DNA of 64,000 nt. Source: Enterobacter chengduensis. Its GTDB lineage: Bacteria; Pseudomonadota; Gammaproteobacteria; Enterobacterales; Enterobacteriaceae. The notes under the pieces are model-generated. The model saw only the letters and a program-made list of their open reading frames with translations, did not search any database and was not told the origin of the DNA. Shown here in pieces: positions 16,497 to 26,563 of this stretch. The stretch is from NCBI RefSeq assembly GCF_001984825.2, contig NZ_CP043318.1, positions 2,170,001-2,234,000 on the forward strand, given 5' to 3'. Position 1 is the first letter of the stretch; each line of letters begins with the position of its first letter. Made by a program: the position numbers and the translations under genes.

Positions 16497-17225
16497 ATGG
16501 CCTATTACATTATCGGCGAAGTGGCCGAACGATGCGGTATCAACCCCGTTACGCTGCGTGCCTGGCAGCGCCGTTATGGATTGTTGAAGCCGCAGCGCAG
16601 CGAAGGGGGTCATCGTCAGTTTGACGATGAAGATATCCTGCGTATTGAAGAGATCAAACGCCTGATGAAAAGCGGCGTTTCGGTCGGCAAAGTGAAAGCC
16701 TTGCTGGAAAATAAGGAAGTGTTGACGCAGGGCAACTGGGCCTCTTTCCAGGAAGAGATGATGACCGTTCTACGTTACGCCAGCCCGGCAAAGCTGCGCG
16801 CCAAAATAGCCGAGTTCCGCCGCGATCACGCGACGGATGCGCTGATTGACAATATCATCTCACCCGTCCGTCAGCGGATGAACCAGGATCAAAATACCGT
16901 TCGCCATATGGCGAGCCTGCTCGACGGCGTATTGATTGAATTCGCGATCTCCATCCTGGCGGAGTCCCGAAAAAAAGCCGGTAAAGACGCTCTCCTGATT
17001 GGCTGGGAGTGCGACGATCGCACCCACCTGTGGCTGGAAGCCGCGCGCTTATCGCAGAAAGGCTGGCACATTGACGTTCTGGCAGAACCCATTGATTCGC
17101 CGCGTCCTGAACTGTTCCCGGGCCAAAAAATCTTTGTCTGGACGGGGAAATCCCCCACGCCTCGGCAGCAGGAACAGCTCGATCACTGGCGTGAGCAGGG
17201 ATTTGCTGTCACCTTTCATCACTAA
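16497..17225 (+). CDS. bluR: BluR MerR-family repressor
   Basis: A 242-residue protein, against 243 in E. coli. ATG 16497 has a GAGGGAG ribosome site; the upstream in-frame ATG 16470 lacks one. The N-terminal MerR domain shows [20 protein letters not shown] and the recognition wing GLLKPQR. The C-terminal half is the degenerate cobalamin-domain-like fold of the MlrA/BluR group. It represses the ycgZ operon until BluF in the light state binds it. TGTACA lies 54 bases upstream of its start, which may allow self-control. Confidence 0.92.
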   Translation: MAYYIIGEVAERCGINPVTLRAWQRRYGLLKPQRSEGGHRQFDDEDILRIEEIKRLMKSGVSVGKVKALLENKEVLTQGNWASFQEEMMTVLRYASPAKLRAKIAEFRRDHATDALIDNIISPVRQRMNQDQNTVRHMASLLDGVLIEFAISILAESRKKAGKDALLIGWECDDRTHLWLEAARLSQKGWHIDVLAEPIDSPRPELFPGQKIFVWTGKSPTPRQQEQLDHWREQGFAVTFHH

Positions 17226-17232
17226 GTTTAAG

Positions 17233-17253
17233 AGGCCTTGAGGGCCTTTTTTT
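17233..17253 (+). terminator. Terminator after bluR
   Basis: Stem AGGCC (17233-17237) / GGCCT (17243-17247) with a TTGAG loop, followed by a run of T residues. Confidence 0.85.
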
Positions 17254-17475
17254 GTTTTTGTTCTTTTCTGAGTAGAGGCTATCTCAAAAATAGGCATTTC
17301 CGATGCATATTTTACTTTTCTTCTCTTCGCCTCAAACCCCATAACAAAATGCATTATTAATCAATGCATTGAACAATTAAATCCATCCTGCCTGCATCCT
17401 GCCACAGGGTCTATGCTTAATAAAAGTAGTCAAAAAGGGCGGTTTAACCGAATGCCCCTGCTGACAGGGGGTTGA

Positions 17476-17494
17476 AGTGATAATCGTTATCACT
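17476..17494. promoter_or_regulatory. Fur box upstream of sufA
   Basis: AGTGATAA (17476-17483) and TTATCACT (17487-17494) form an inverted repeat around TCG, a close match to the Fur consensus. It lies 45 bases before the sufA start. Iron-bound Fur represses suf in E. coli. A GC hairpin CCCCTG-CTGA-CAGGGG (17455-17470) sits just upstream. The rest of 17254-17454 is AT-rich and holds three ATGCAT hexamers; OxyR, IHF and IscR sites known in E. coli could not be placed with confidence. Confidence 0.85.
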
Positions 17495-17538
17495 AACATG
17501 GCGTTATGCCCTGATGGCTTATCAGATGAGGTGGACCT

Positions 17539-17907
17539 ATGGAACTGCATTCAGAAACCTTTAATCCTGCCGATTTTGCCTGGCGCGGTTTAACGCTCAC
17601 GCCAGCGGCGGCGGCACATATTCACGAGCTGGTGGCGAAAAAGCCGGAGATCCTCGGCGTGCGTTTGGGCGTCAAACAGACCGGCTGCGCAGGTTTCGGC
17701 TACGTGCTCGATACCGTCACCGAACCCGAAAAAGATGACCTCGTGTTCGAGACCGACGGCGCGAAGCTGTACGTCGCGCTGCAGGCCATGCCGTTCATAG
17801 ATGGCACCGAAGTGGACTACGTCCGCGAAGGCTTAAACCAGCTGTTTAAATTTCATAACCCGAAAGCCCAGAACGAATGCGGCTGCGGCGAAAGCTTTGG
17901 GGTATAG
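17539..17907 (+). CDS. sufA: SufA iron-sulfur carrier protein
   Basis: A 122-residue A-type carrier with the three cluster-binding cysteines at the expected places, Cys50, Cys114 and Cys116. It receives Fe-S clusters from the SufBCD scaffold and passes them to apoproteins. It is first in a tightly packed sufABCDSE operon preceded by a Fur box and a GAGGTGG ribosome site. sufB starts eight bases after the stop. Confidence 0.97.
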   Translation: MELHSETFNPADFAWRGLTLTPAAAAHIHELVAKKPEILGVRLGVKQTGCAGFGYVLDTVTEPEKDDLVFETDGAKLYVALQAMPFIDGTEVDYVREGLNQLFKFHNPKAQNECGCGESFGV

Positions 17908-17915
17908 GCGGAACT

Positions 17916-19406
17916 ATGTCTCGGAATACTGAAGCAACGAGTGAAGTAAATACCTGGAGCGGTGGGCACCTCAACTACAAAGAGGGGTTCTTCACCCAGC
18001 TGCAGACCGATGAGCTGGCAAAAGGCATCAATGAAGACGTCGTGCGGGCGATCTCGGCGAAACGTAACGAGCCCGAGTGGATGCTTGAGTTTCGCCTGAG
18101 CGCCTTCCGCGCCTGGCTGGAGATGGAAGAGCCGCACTGGCTGAAAGCGCATTATGACAAGCTGAACTATCAGGACTACAGCTACTACTCTGCGCCGTCC
18201 TGCGGCAGCTGCGATGACGCCTGCGCCTCGCAGCCCGGCGCGGTGCAGCAAACCGGCGCGGACAACGGTTTCCTCAGCAAAGAGGTGGAAGAGGCCTTTA
18301 ACCAGCTGGGCGTGCCGGTGCGCGAAGGGAAAGAGGTGGCGGTTGACGCTATTTTCGACTCTGTCTCTGTGGCAACTACCTACCGCGAGAAGCTGGCAGA
18401 GCAGGGGATCATCTTCTGCTCCTTCGGCGAAGCGATCCACGATCATCCTGAACTGGTGAGAAAGTACATCGGGACCGTGGTGCCCTCTAACGACAACTTC
18501 TTTGCGGCGCTCAACGCGGCGGTGGCCTCTGACGGCACCTTTATCTACGTGCCGAAGGGCGTGCGCTGCCCGATGGAGCTTTCCACCTATTTCCGCATTA
18601 ACGCCGAAAAAACCGGCCAGTTCGAACGGACGATTCTGGTGGCGGATGAAGGCAGCTACGTCAGCTACATCGAAGGGTGCTCCGCCCCGGTCCGTGATAG
18701 CTACCAGCTGCACGCTGCGGTGGTAGAGGTCATCATCCACAAAGACGCCGAGGTGAAATACTCCACGGTGCAAAACTGGTTCCCGGGGGACGGCAATACC
18801 GGCGGTATCCTGAACTTCGTCACCAAGCGCGCGCTGTGCGAAGGCGAAAACAGCAAGATGTCGTGGACCCAGTCGGAAACCGGCTCTGCCATTACCTGGA
18901 AATACCCGAGCTGTATCCTGCGCGGGGATAACTCCATCGGCGAGTTCTACTCGGTGGCGCTCACCAGCGGCCATCAGCAGGCCGATACCGGCACCAAGAT
19001 GATCCACATCGGTAAAAACACCAAATCCACCATCATCTCGAAAGGGATCTCCGCCGGCCACAGCCAGAACAGCTATCGCGGGCTGGTGAAAATCATGCCC
19101 ACGGCGACCAATGCGCGAAACTTTACCCAGTGTGACTCGATGCTGATTGGGGCAGACTGCGGGGCGCATACCTTCCCGTACGTTGAGTGCCGTAACAACA
19201 CGGCCCAGCTTGAGCACGAGGCGACCACGTCGCGGATTGGGGAAGATCAGCTCTTCTACTGCCTGCAGCGCGGGATCGGCGAAGAAGACGCCATCTCGAT
19301 GATTGTAAACGGCTTCTGTAAGGACGTGTTCTCTGAACTGCCGCTGGAATTTGCCGTTGAAGCCCAGAAACTCCTCGCCATTAGTCTTGAACACAGCGTC
19401 GGTTAA
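17916..19406 (+). CDS. sufB: SufB Fe-S scaffold subunit
   Basis: A 496-residue protein, against 495 in E. coli. The frame is open from 17877 with a GTG that overlaps sufA; ATG 17916 gives the known N-terminus [11 protein letters not shown] and is chosen. The beta-helix core and the C-terminal region (about 330-480) with conserved cysteines follow the family. SufB accepts persulfide sulfur from SufE and builds the cluster with SufC2D. A 520-codon antisense frame runs over this gene but is a compositional shadow. Confidence 0.97.
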   Translation: MSRNTEATSEVNTWSGGHLNYKEGFFTQLQTDELAKGINEDVVRAISAKRNEPEWMLEFRLSAFRAWLEMEEPHWLKAHYDKLNYQDYSYYSAPSCGSCDDACASQPGAVQQTGADNGFLSKEVEEAFNQLGVPVREGKEVAVDAIFDSVSVATTYREKLAEQGIIFCSFGEAIHDHPELVRKYIGTVVPSNDNFFAALNAAVASDGTFIYVPKGVRCPMELSTYFRINAEKTGQFERTILVADEGSYVSYIEGCSAPVRDSYQLHAAVVEVIIHKDAEVKYSTVQNWFPGDGNTGGILNFVTKRALCEGENSKMSWTQSETGSAITWKYPSCILRGDNSIGEFYSVALTSGHQQADTGTKMIHIGKNTKSTIISKGISAGHSQNSYRGLVKIMPTATNARNFTQCDSMLIGADCGAHTFPYVECRNNTAQLEHEATTSRIGEDQLFYCLQRGIGEEDAISMIVNGFCKDVFSELPLEFAVEAQKLLAISLEHSVG

Positions 19407-19415
19407 GGAAAGCAC

Positions 19416-20162
19416 ATGTTAAGCATTAAAGATTTACAGGTCAGCGTAGAAGATAAAGCCATCCTGCGTGGCCTCAATTTTGACGTCAAGCCGGGCGAAG
19501 TTCACGCCATCATGGGGCCGAACGGTTCCGGGAAAAGCACGCTTTCTGCGACGCTGGCGGGCCGCGAAGATTACGAGGTGACCCACGGCTCGGTGGAGTT
19601 TAACGGCAAAGATCTGCTGGAGATGTCGCCGGAAGACCGCGCGGGCGAGGGCATCTTTATGGCCTTCCAGTACCCGGTTGAAATTCCGGGCGTCAGCAAC
19701 CAGTTCTTCCTGCAGACGGCGCTGAACGCGGTGCGAAAATATCGCGGGCTGGAGGCGCTGGACCGCTTCGACTTCCAGGATTTAATGGAAGAGAAAATCA
19801 AGCTGCTGAAAATGCCGGAAGATTTGCTCACCCGCTCGGTGAACGTCGGTTTTTCCGGCGGCGAGAAGAAGCGTAACGACATCCTGCAGATGGCGGTTCT
19901 GGAGCCCGAGCTGTGCATTCTGGATGAGACCGACTCCGGTCTGGATATCGATGCCCTGAAGATTGTCGCTGACGGGGTAAACGCCCTGCGCGACGGCAGG
20001 CGTTCGTTCATTATCGTCACCCACTACCAGCGCATTCTGGACTACATCAAGCCGGATTACGTCCACGTGCTTTACCAGGGGCGTATTGTGAAATCCGGTG
20101 ATTTCACGCTGGTTAAACAACTGGAGGAGCAGGGCTATGGCTGGCTTACCGAACAGCAGTAA
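19416..20162 (+). CDS. sufC: SufC Fe-S assembly ATPase
   Basis: A 248-residue cytoplasmic ABC-type ATPase with Walker A GPNGSGKST (near residue 34), signature SGGEKKR and Walker B LCILDETDSGLD. It forms the SufBC2D complex and its ATP hydrolysis drives scaffold rearrangement. The 3' end overlaps the sufD start by 26 bases, an arrangement also found in E. coli. Confidence 0.97.
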   Translation: MLSIKDLQVSVEDKAILRGLNFDVKPGEVHAIMGPNGSGKSTLSATLAGREDYEVTHGSVEFNGKDLLEMSPEDRAGEGIFMAFQYPVEIPGVSNQFFLQTALNAVRKYRGLEALDRFDFQDLMEEKIKLLKMPEDLLTRSVNVGFSGGEKKRNDILQMAVLEPELCILDETDSGLDIDALKIVADGVNALRDGRRSFIIVTHYQRILDYIKPDYVHVLYQGRIVKSGDFTLVKQLEEQGYGWLTEQQ

Positions 20163-21408
20163 TGCGCTCCAGCAGTGGCACAGGCTGTTTGAAGCCCAGG
20201 GCGGTACGCGCTCTGAGCAGGCGCAGCAGCATCTGCAGCAGATGCTGCGTCTCGGCCTGCCGACGCGCAAGCACGAGAACTGGAAATACACACCGCTTGA
20301 TGGCCTGCTCAACGCCGAATTCGTGACCCGTCTGGCGGAGCTTGCGCCTGCGCAGCGCGACGCGCTTGCTCTGCGCGTGGATGCGGTGCGCCTGGTGTTT
20401 GTCGACGGCGAGTACCGCCCGGATCTGAGCGACGCTCCCGAGGCGAGCGGATTTGAGGTTGAGGTCAACGACGATCGCCAGCCCCTGAGCGCCCCGGTTC
20501 AGCCCGAAGTGTTCCTGCACCTGACCGAGAGCCTGGCCCGCGGGGTGACGCACATCCGCGTGAAGCGAAACCAGCGTCCGGCAAAGCCGCTGCTGCTGAT
20601 GCACGTCACCCAGGGTCTGGACGGCGACGAAATTAACACCGCGCACTATCGCCACCATCTTGAGCTGGCGGAGGGGGCAGAGGCCACGGTTATCGAACAT
20701 TACGTTAGCCTCAACGAGACGCGGCACTTTACCGGGTCGCGTCTGACGATGAACGTTGCCGCTAATGCCCAACTTCACCACGTCAAACTGGCGTTTGAGA
20801 ATGCCCAGAGCCACCACTTTGCCCATAACGACATTGTCCTGGGTCAGGATGCCGCCGCGTACAGCCATAGCTTCCTGCTCGGCGGAGCGGTGCTGCGCCA
20901 CAATACCAGCACGCAGCTTAACGGTGAAAACACCACGCTGCGCATTAATAGCCTTGCGATGCCGGTCAAGTCAGAAGTCTGCGACACGCGCACCTGGCTG
21001 GAGCACAACAAGGGCTACTGCAACAGCCGCCAGCTGCATAAAACCATCGTCAGCGACAGAGGCCGCGCGGTGTTTAACGGCCTGATCAACGTGGCGCAGC
21101 ACGCCATTAAAACCGACGGGCAGATGACCAACAACAATCTGCTGCTGGGGCGCCTGGCGGAAGTGGACACTAAGCCGCAGCTGGAGATCTACGCCGACGA
21201 CGTGAAGTGCAGCCACGGCGCGACGGTGGGGCGCATCGACGACGAGCAGATGTTCTACCTGCGTTCCCGCGGTATCGACCAGCAGGCGGCGCAGAAGATG
21301 ATTATTTATGCGTTTGCCGCCGAACTGACGGAAGCGCTGCACGATGGTGACTTAAAACAGCAGGTGCTGGCGCGAATCGGTCGGCGTCTGCCTGGAGGCG
21401 AAGCATGA
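20137..21408 (+). CDS. sufD: SufD Fe-S scaffold subunit
   Basis: A 423-residue protein of exactly the E. coli length when started at ATG 20137, inside the end of sufC and behind GGAGGAGCAGGG. It has the right-handed beta-helix core of the SufB/D family and pairs with SufB on the SufC dimer. The stop overlaps the sufS start by four bases (ATGA). Confidence 0.96.
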   Translation: MAGLPNSSNALQQWHRLFEAQGGTRSEQAQQHLQQMLRLGLPTRKHENWKYTPLDGLLNAEFVTRLAELAPAQRDALALRVDAVRLVFVDGEYRPDLSDAPEASGFEVEVNDDRQPLSAPVQPEVFLHLTESLARGVTHIRVKRNQRPAKPLLLMHVTQGLDGDEINTAHYRHHLELAEGAEATVIEHYVSLNETRHFTGSRLTMNVAANAQLHHVKLAFENAQSHHFAHNDIVLGQDAAAYSHSFLLGGAVLRHNTSTQLNGENTTLRINSLAMPVKSEVCDTRTWLEHNKGYCNSRQLHKTIVSDRGRAVFNGLINVAQHAIKTDGQMTNNNLLLGRLAEVDTKPQLEIYADDVKCSHGATVGRIDDEQMFYLRSRGIDQQAAQKMIIYAFAAELTEALHDGDLKQQVLARIGRRLPGGEA

Positions 21409-22625
21409 GTTTTCCCGTCGAGAAAGTACGGGCAGATTTTCCGGTTCTGACCCGTGAAGTTAACGGTCTGCCGCTGGCCTATCTGGACAGCGCGGCCAGC
21501 GCCCAGAAGCCGAATCAGGTGGTGGATGCGGAGGCCGAATTTTATCGCCACGGCTACGCCGCCGTGCACCGCGGTATCCATACCCTGAGCGCCGAGGCGA
21601 CCCAGCGGATGGAAAACGTGCGCACGCAGCTGGCCGCTTTCCTCAATGCCCGTTCGCCTGAAGAGCTGGTCTTCGTGCGCGGAACCACCGAAGGGATCAA
21701 CCTGGTTGCCAACAGCTGGGGCAACGCGCAGGTCCACGCGGGGGATAACATCATCATCACCCAGATGGAGCACCACGCCAACATCGTGCCGTGGCAGATG
21801 CTCTGCGAGCGCGTGGGGGCGCAGCTTCGTGTGATCCCGATGAATGTCGACGGGACGCTGCAGCTCGAGCAGCTTGACGCGCTGCTGGATGACCGCACGC
21901 GGCTGGTGGCGGTTACCCAGGTGTCCAACGTGCTGGGAACGGAAAACCCGGTGGCAGAGATTGTTGAGAAAGCCCATCAGGCTGGCGCGAAGGTGCTGAT
22001 TGACGGCGCCCAGGCGGTGATGCACCACGCCGTTGACGTCCAGGCGCTGGACTGCGATTTCTACGTGTTCTCAGGCCATAAGCTTTACGGGCCGACCGGG
22101 ATTGGCGTGCTGTACGTGAAAGAAGATATCCTGCAGGCGATGCCGCCGTGGGAAGGTGGCGGGTCGATGATCGCCACCGTCAGCCTGACGGAAGGCACGA
22201 CCTATGCCCGCGCACCGTGGCGTTTTGAGGCGGGGACGCCCAACACCGGCGGGATTATCGGCCTGGGCGCGGCGGTCTCTTACGTCTCTGCAATTGGCCT
22301 TGACGCCATCCAGGAGTACGAACAGCTGCTGATGCACTATGCGCTGGCGGAGCTTGCCAGCGTGCCGGATTTGACCCTTTATGGGCCTGCCGATCGTCAG
22401 GGGGTGATTGCGTTCAATCTCGGGAAGCATCACGCCTATGACGTGGGCAGTTTCCTCGATAATTACGGCGTGGCCGTGCGCACCGGTCACCACTGCGCTA
22501 TGCCGCTGATGGCGTTTTACCAGGTACCGGCCATGTGCCGCGCGTCGCTGGTGATGTACAACACAACGGAAGAGGTCGACAGGCTGGTGGCGGGGCTTAA
22601 GCGCATCCACCAGCTGCTGGGCTAA
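21405..22625 (+). CDS. sufS: SufS cysteine desulfurase
   Basis: A 406-residue PLP enzyme of normal length. The PLP lysine is in the [11 protein letters not shown] motif (about residue 226) and the persulfide-forming cysteine in [10 protein letters not shown] (about residue 364). It removes sulfur from cysteine to give alanine and an enzyme persulfide that is moved to SufE. The selenocysteine lyase side activity is known for the family. It is coupled to sufD by overlap and followed by sufE after 14 bases. Confidence 0.97.
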   Translation: MSFPVEKVRADFPVLTREVNGLPLAYLDSAASAQKPNQVVDAEAEFYRHGYAAVHRGIHTLSAEATQRMENVRTQLAAFLNARSPEELVFVRGTTEGINLVANSWGNAQVHAGDNIIITQMEHHANIVPWQMLCERVGAQLRVIPMNVDGTLQLEQLDALLDDRTRLVAVTQVSNVLGTENPVAEIVEKAHQAGAKVLIDGAQAVMHHAVDVQALDCDFYVFSGHKLYGPTGIGVLYVKEDILQAMPPWEGGGSMIATVSLTEGTTYARAPWRFEAGTPNTGGIIGLGAAVSYVSAIGLDAIQEYEQLLMHYALAELASVPDLTLYGPADRQGVIAFNLGKHHAYDVGSFLDNYGVAVRTGHHCAMPLMAFYQVPAMCRASLVMYNTTEEVDRLVAGLKRIHQLLG

Positions 22626-22639
22626 CGGAGAGGCATACG

Positions 22640-23056
22640 ATGGCGGAACTGCCGGATAAAGATAAATTGCTGCGTAACTTTTCGCGTTGCGCAAACTGGG
22701 AAGAGAAGTATCTCTATATCATTGAGCTGGGGCAGCGCCTGCCGCCGCTCGGCGAAGAGGCGCATAGCCCGGCGAACAGCATTCAGGGCTGTCAGAGCCA
22801 GGTGTGGATTGTGATGGCGCAGTCGGATGACGGCACTATCGAATTACGCGGCGACAGCGATGCGGCCATTGTTAAAGGGCTTATTGCGGTCGTCTTCAGC
22901 CTTTACCAGCAGATGTCGGCGCAGGATATCGTCGCGTTTGATGTTCGGCCGTGGTTTGAAAAAATGGCCCTGACCCAGCACCTCACGCCGTCCCGTTCTC
23001 AGGGGCTGGAAGCGATGATTCGCGCCATTCGCGCCAAAGCGGCAATCCTTAGCTAG
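22640..23056 (+). CDS. sufE: SufE sulfur-transfer protein
   Basis: A 138-residue protein with the sulfur acceptor Cys51 in [10 protein letters not shown]. It stimulates SufS and carries persulfide sulfur to SufB. It is the last gene of the operon; a hairpin with a T run follows at 23085-23113. Confidence 0.97.
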   Translation: MAELPDKDKLLRNFSRCANWEEKYLYIIELGQRLPPLGEEAHSPANSIQGCQSQVWIVMAQSDDGTIELRGDSDAAIVKGLIAVVFSLYQQMSAQDIVAFDVRPWFEKMALTQHLTPSRSQGLEAMIRAIRAKAAILS

Positions 23057-23084
23057 ACTTACAGAACAGCATTCATTCTGTTTC

Positions 23085-23113
23085 GCGAGGTGGTTCCCGC
23101 CTCGCTGGTTTTT
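23085..23113 (+). terminator. Probable terminator after sufE
   Basis: Stem GCGAGG (23085-23090) / CCTCGC (23100-23105) followed by TGG and five T residues, lying between sufE and ldtE. Confidence 0.6.
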
Positions 23114-23153
23114 CAGCTTTCTGGCGTTCTGTCAGTGAATAAGGAATCTCAGC

Positions 23154-24167
23154 ATGAAGCGCGCGTCTGTTATAACGCTATTACTCCTCAGTTCGCTCGG
23201 TGCCGTTAATTCGGCCTGCGCGATGGACTATCCCTTGCCGCCCGCAGGCAGTCGCCTGATTGGGCAAAATCAAACCTACACGATACAGGAAGGGGATAAT
23301 AAGCTGCAGACCATCGCCCGCCGGTTTAATACGGCGGCGCAGGTGATTCTGGAAACGAACAATACGATAGCGCCGGTCAACCCCGCGCCGGGTACCGTGA
23401 TTACCATCCCGTCGCAGATGCTGCTGCCGGACACGCCGCGCGAGGGCATTGTCGTTAATCTCGCAGAGCTTCGGCTTTACTACTTCCCGCCGGGTGAAAA
23501 CATCGTTCAGGTCTTTCCGCTCGGCATCGGACAGCTGGGGCTGGAAACGCCGGTGACGACCACGCGCGTGAGTCAGAAAATCCCTAACCCTACCTGGACG
23601 CCCACGCCGGGCATCAGAGCACGCTCTCTCGAGCAGGGCATTAAACTGCCCCCGGTGGTTCCTGCCGGGCCAAATAACCCTCTGGGACGCTTCGCCCTGC
23701 GTTTAGGCGTGGGAAATGGGGAATATCTCATTCACGGCACCAGCGCGCCGGACAGCGTCGGCCTGCGCGTCAGCTCCGGCTGTATGCGGATGAATGCCCC
23801 GGACATTAAGGCCCTGTTCGAACAGGTGCGGGTGGGCACGCGGGTACAGATTATCAATGAACCCGTGAAGTTTTCCGTGGAGCCGGATGGTAAACGCTAT
23901 ATAGAGGTTCACCGCCCGCTGGCGCAGGTTGAAGGTGAAAATCCGCAGGTTTCGCCCATTACCCATTCCGCAGACTTCGCGACCTTTGTTTCTCAGTCCG
24001 GGAGCGATAGGGCGCTGATTGATAAAGCCCTGTCACGTCGTGCCGGGATCCCGGTATTGGTGTCGTCGGGCAGCGGTCCGTCGGCCAGCAATAGCGTGTT
24101 GTCGGTGCAGAACAGCCGGGTATCCGCAGCGGTCGCGGAAGAGGAAGGGGAGAAGGTGACGCAGTAG
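23154..24167 (+). CDS. ldtE: L,D-transpeptidase LdtE (YnhG)
   Basis: A 337-residue periplasmic enzyme, against about 334 in E. coli. Order: signal peptide to about residue 24 (NSACAMD), a LysM peptidoglycan-binding domain (about 42-92), a YkuD catalytic domain (about 97-235) with HGTSAP and the catalytic SSGCMRM cysteine, and a Ser/Ala-rich tail. It forms 3-3 cross-links between meso-diaminopimelate residues. The neighbour lpp, transcribed toward it, encodes the lipoprotein that other family members attach to the wall. Confidence 0.95.
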   Translation: MKRASVITLLLLSSLGAVNSACAMDYPLPPAGSRLIGQNQTYTIQEGDNKLQTIARRFNTAAQVILETNNTIAPVNPAPGTVITIPSQMLLPDTPREGIVVNLAELRLYYFPPGENIVQVFPLGIGQLGLETPVTTTRVSQKIPNPTWTPTPGIRARSLEQGIKLPPVVPAGPNNPLGRFALRLGVGNGEYLIHGTSAPDSVGLRVSSGCMRMNAPDIKALFEQVRVGTRVQIINEPVKFSVEPDGKRYIEVHRPLAQVEGENPQVSPITHSADFATFVSQSGSDRALIDKALSRRAGIPVLVSSGSGPSASNSVLSVQNSRVSAAVAEEEGEKVTQ

Positions 24168-24186
24168 TGGTTTGACGCGGGCAAAA

Positions 24187-24213
24187 AAAATGGCGCACAA
24201 TGTGCGCCATTTT
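24187..24213. terminator. Bidirectional terminator between ldtE and lpp
   Basis: AAAATGGCGCACA (24187-24199) and TGTGCGCCATTTT (24201-24213) are exact inverted repeats, giving U-runs on both strands. It serves the two convergent genes. Confidence 0.9.
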
Positions 24214-24227
24214 ATTAACAGGTACTA

Positions 24228-24476
<249 letters not shown>

Positions 24477-24499
24477 CTAGATTGAGTTAATCTCCATGT

Positions 24500-24545
24500 A
24501 GCGTTACAAGTATTACACAAAGTTTTTTGGGTTGAGAATATTTTT
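24500..24545 (-). promoter_or_regulatory. lpp promoter
   Basis: The -10 TAATACT (minus strand, 24515-24509) and the upstream AT-rich tract ending in ...TATTCTCAACC match the known strong E. coli lpp promoter apart from a few bases in the -35 area. The leader is about 35-40 bases. Confidence 0.8.
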
Positions 24546-24726
24546 TTGATGGGAATTCACCTATTTTTGATCGTTCGCTCAAAGAAGCATCGAATCGACC
24601 CTTTTGGAGCAAAAATATAAGTAAAAAAAGGTATTTATCATCGGATTCGTCTTAGATAATTCGCAATTAAATAGAAAAACCCGATTTGCAATTTGAATGA
24701 CTTTGGCTAATGCCGGGAATAAAAAA

Positions 24727-24743
24727 AGCGCCCATTGGGCGCT
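24727..24743 (-). terminator. Terminator after pykF
   Basis: AGCGCCC (24727-24733) / GGGCGCT (24737-24743) with an ATT loop, and a T run on the minus strand (A run at 24721-24727). The 24544-24720 stretch between it and the lpp promoter is AT-rich with no gene. Confidence 0.9.
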
Positions 24744-24773
24744 TTTTATCAAAATTAATTCGTTCGTGAATTA

Positions 24774-26186
24774 TTACAGCACGTGAACGGATGCAGTATT
24801 GGTCGTTCCGCTTGGTACCAGCGCACCAGAAACCATAACGACAACGTCGCCTTTCTGCGCCAGGCCGCTTTCCAGCGCCAGCTCTTTACCCTGAATGTAG
24901 AAATCGTCAGTAGAAGCGATCTCTTCGACCAGGTGGGCAACGACGCCTTTGCTCAGCACCAGCTGACGCGCGGTGGTTTCGTTGGTGGTCAGGGCCAGGA
25001 TAGTGGCATCCGGGAAGTATTTACGCACGGCGCGCGCAGATTTACCGCCCTGAGTCGCAACCACAATCAGCGGCGCTTCCAGTTTCTCAGCAGTTTCTAC
25101 CGCACCGCGGCAGACGGCTTCGGTGATACGCAGCTTGCGGCTGTCGTTGTTGAAGTCCAGACGGCTGGTCATCACGCGGTCGGTACGCTCACAGATGGTC
25201 GCCATGATGCCGACCGCTTCCAGTGGATATTTCCCTTTAGCAGATTCGCCGGACAGCATGACCGCATCGGTACCGTCGAGGATGGCGTTAGCCACGTCGC
25301 CTGCTTCTGCGCGGGTTGGGCGTGGGTTTTTGATCATTGAGTCCAGCATCTGCGTGGCGGTGATAACCACCTTACGCGCGCGAACGCATTTCTCGATCAT
25401 CATCTTCTGCGCGAAGATCACTTCTTCAACCGGGATTTCAACGCCCAGGTCGCCACGGGCTACCATGATGCCGTCAGACGCTTCGAGGATTTCGTCGAAG
25501 TTGTTCAGGCCTTCCTGGTTTTCGATTTTGGAGATGATCTGGATCTTCTCGCCGCCGTGCGCTTTCAGGTGCTCACGGATCTCAACCACGTCGGAACGCT
25601 TACGGATGAAGGACGCTGCAACGAAGTCAACGCCCTGTTCGCAACCGAAGATCAGGTCCTGTTTGTCTTTTTCAGCCAGTGCTGGCAGCGCGATAGAAAC
25701 GCCCGGCAGGTTAACGCCTTTGTTTTCGCCCAGGTCGCCGTTGTTCAGCACTTTACAGATAACTTTATTGCCTTCGATAGCGGTGACTTCCATACCGATC
25801 AGACCATCGTCGACCAGCACGGTGTTGCCGACGGACAGATCGCTGGTGAAGCCTTCGTAGGTCACGGCAACGATTTCGCTGTTACCCACAACGGATTTAT
25901 CCGTGGTGAAGGTGAACGTCTGGCCCGCTTTCAGAGAGACGTCGTTGCCGCCTTCCAGCTTGATGGTACGGATTTCAGGACCTTTGGTGTCCAGCAGGAT
26001 GGCGGCTTTTTTACCGGTCTTGCTCATCACGTTGCGCAAGTTCTGGATGCGCTGGCCGTGTTCAGCGTAATCGCCATGGGAGAAGTTCAGACGCATCACG
26101 TTCATGCCGGCGTCCAGCATTTTGCTCAGCATCTCTTCAGATTCGGTTTTCGGGCCGATAGTACAAACAATTTTCGTCTTTTTCAT
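24774..26186 (-). CDS. pykF: Pyruvate kinase I
   Basis: A 470-residue protein, the exact E. coli PykF length. The N-terminal [10 protein letters not shown] segment and the active-site [10 protein letters not shown] segment are present, with the C-terminal allosteric domain for fructose-1,6-bisphosphate. It makes pyruvate and ATP from phosphoenolpyruvate and ADP as a homotetramer. It is a single-gene unit with its own terminator and a long leader. Confidence 0.98.
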   Translation of the reverse strand: MKKTKIVCTIGPKTESEEMLSKMLDAGMNVMRLNFSHGDYAEHGQRIQNLRNVMSKTGKKAAILLDTKGPEIRTIKLEGGNDVSLKAGQTFTFTTDKSVVGNSEIVAVTYEGFTSDLSVGNTVLVDDGLIGMEVTAIEGNKVICKVLNNGDLGENKGVNLPGVSIALPALAEKDKQDLIFGCEQGVDFVAASFIRKRSDVVEIREHLKAHGGEKIQIISKIENQEGLNNFDEILEASDGIMVARGDLGVEIPVEEVIFAQKMMIEKCVRARKVVITATQMLDSMIKNPRPTRAEAGDVANAILDGTDAVMLSGESAKGKYPLEAVGIMATICERTDRVMTSRLDFNNDSRKLRITEAVCRGAVETAEKLEAPLIVVATQGGKSARAVRKYFPDATILALTTNETTARQLVLSKGVVAHLVEEIASTDDFYIQGKELALESGLAQKGDVVVMVSGALVPSGTTNTASVHVL

Positions 26187-26421
26187 GACAGTCTTAGTCT
26201 TTAAGTTGGGAAGGATATGGAAATCTCGCTCCGGGGGCGCACCGCCGCAGAGTCAAACCTGTGTTGCAAAAGAGTATATGACACGCACTAAGGATAGGAG
26301 ACATCAAATGAGCGTGCAGAAGAAAGTGTGCCTGAGTGACAGCCCAACGAAGGAGAGGAGAAGTTGTACGTTGTTTTTTGTATTCCAAGCGCTGAAACCA
26401 TTCACCAGGGATTTGGCGCGC

Positions 26422-26467
26422 ATTATACGCTGATTTTAAGATAAAAGGAAAATGGAAACGGTGTTTC
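26422..26467 (-). promoter_or_regulatory. Probable pykF promoter with a possible Cra half-site
   Basis: A perfect -10 TATAAT lies on the minus strand at 26427-26422, about 235 bases before pykF. Upstream, GAAAC (26455-26459) and GTTTC (26463-26467) form a small dyad including CTGAAAC, like a Cra site; E. coli pykF is Cra-repressed. A good -35 was not found. The rest of 26187-26421 is an untranslated leader with no gene recognised. Confidence 0.5.
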
Positions 26468-26533
26468 AGAAATAATCTGTGCAGTTTCACATAATATTGT
26501 TATCAAGGCGTTAAGCCATGATGACAACTTATG

Positions 26534-26556
26534 GCGGCAGGGGATTGACCTGCCGC
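26534..26556 (-). terminator. Hairpin after the cystathionine gamma-lyase gene
   Basis: GCGGCAGG (26534-26541) / CCTGCCGC (26549-26556) with a 7-base loop, eight bases beyond the stop codon. The U run on the minus strand is poor, so termination may be partial. Confidence 0.5.
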
Positions 26557-26563
26557 ATATTGC

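Noticed and set aside
17853..19415. A 520-codon open frame on the minus strand over sufB
   Set aside because: It mirrors sufB in the complementary frame, has no ribosome site or family similarity, and results from the GC-rich codon pattern of sufB.
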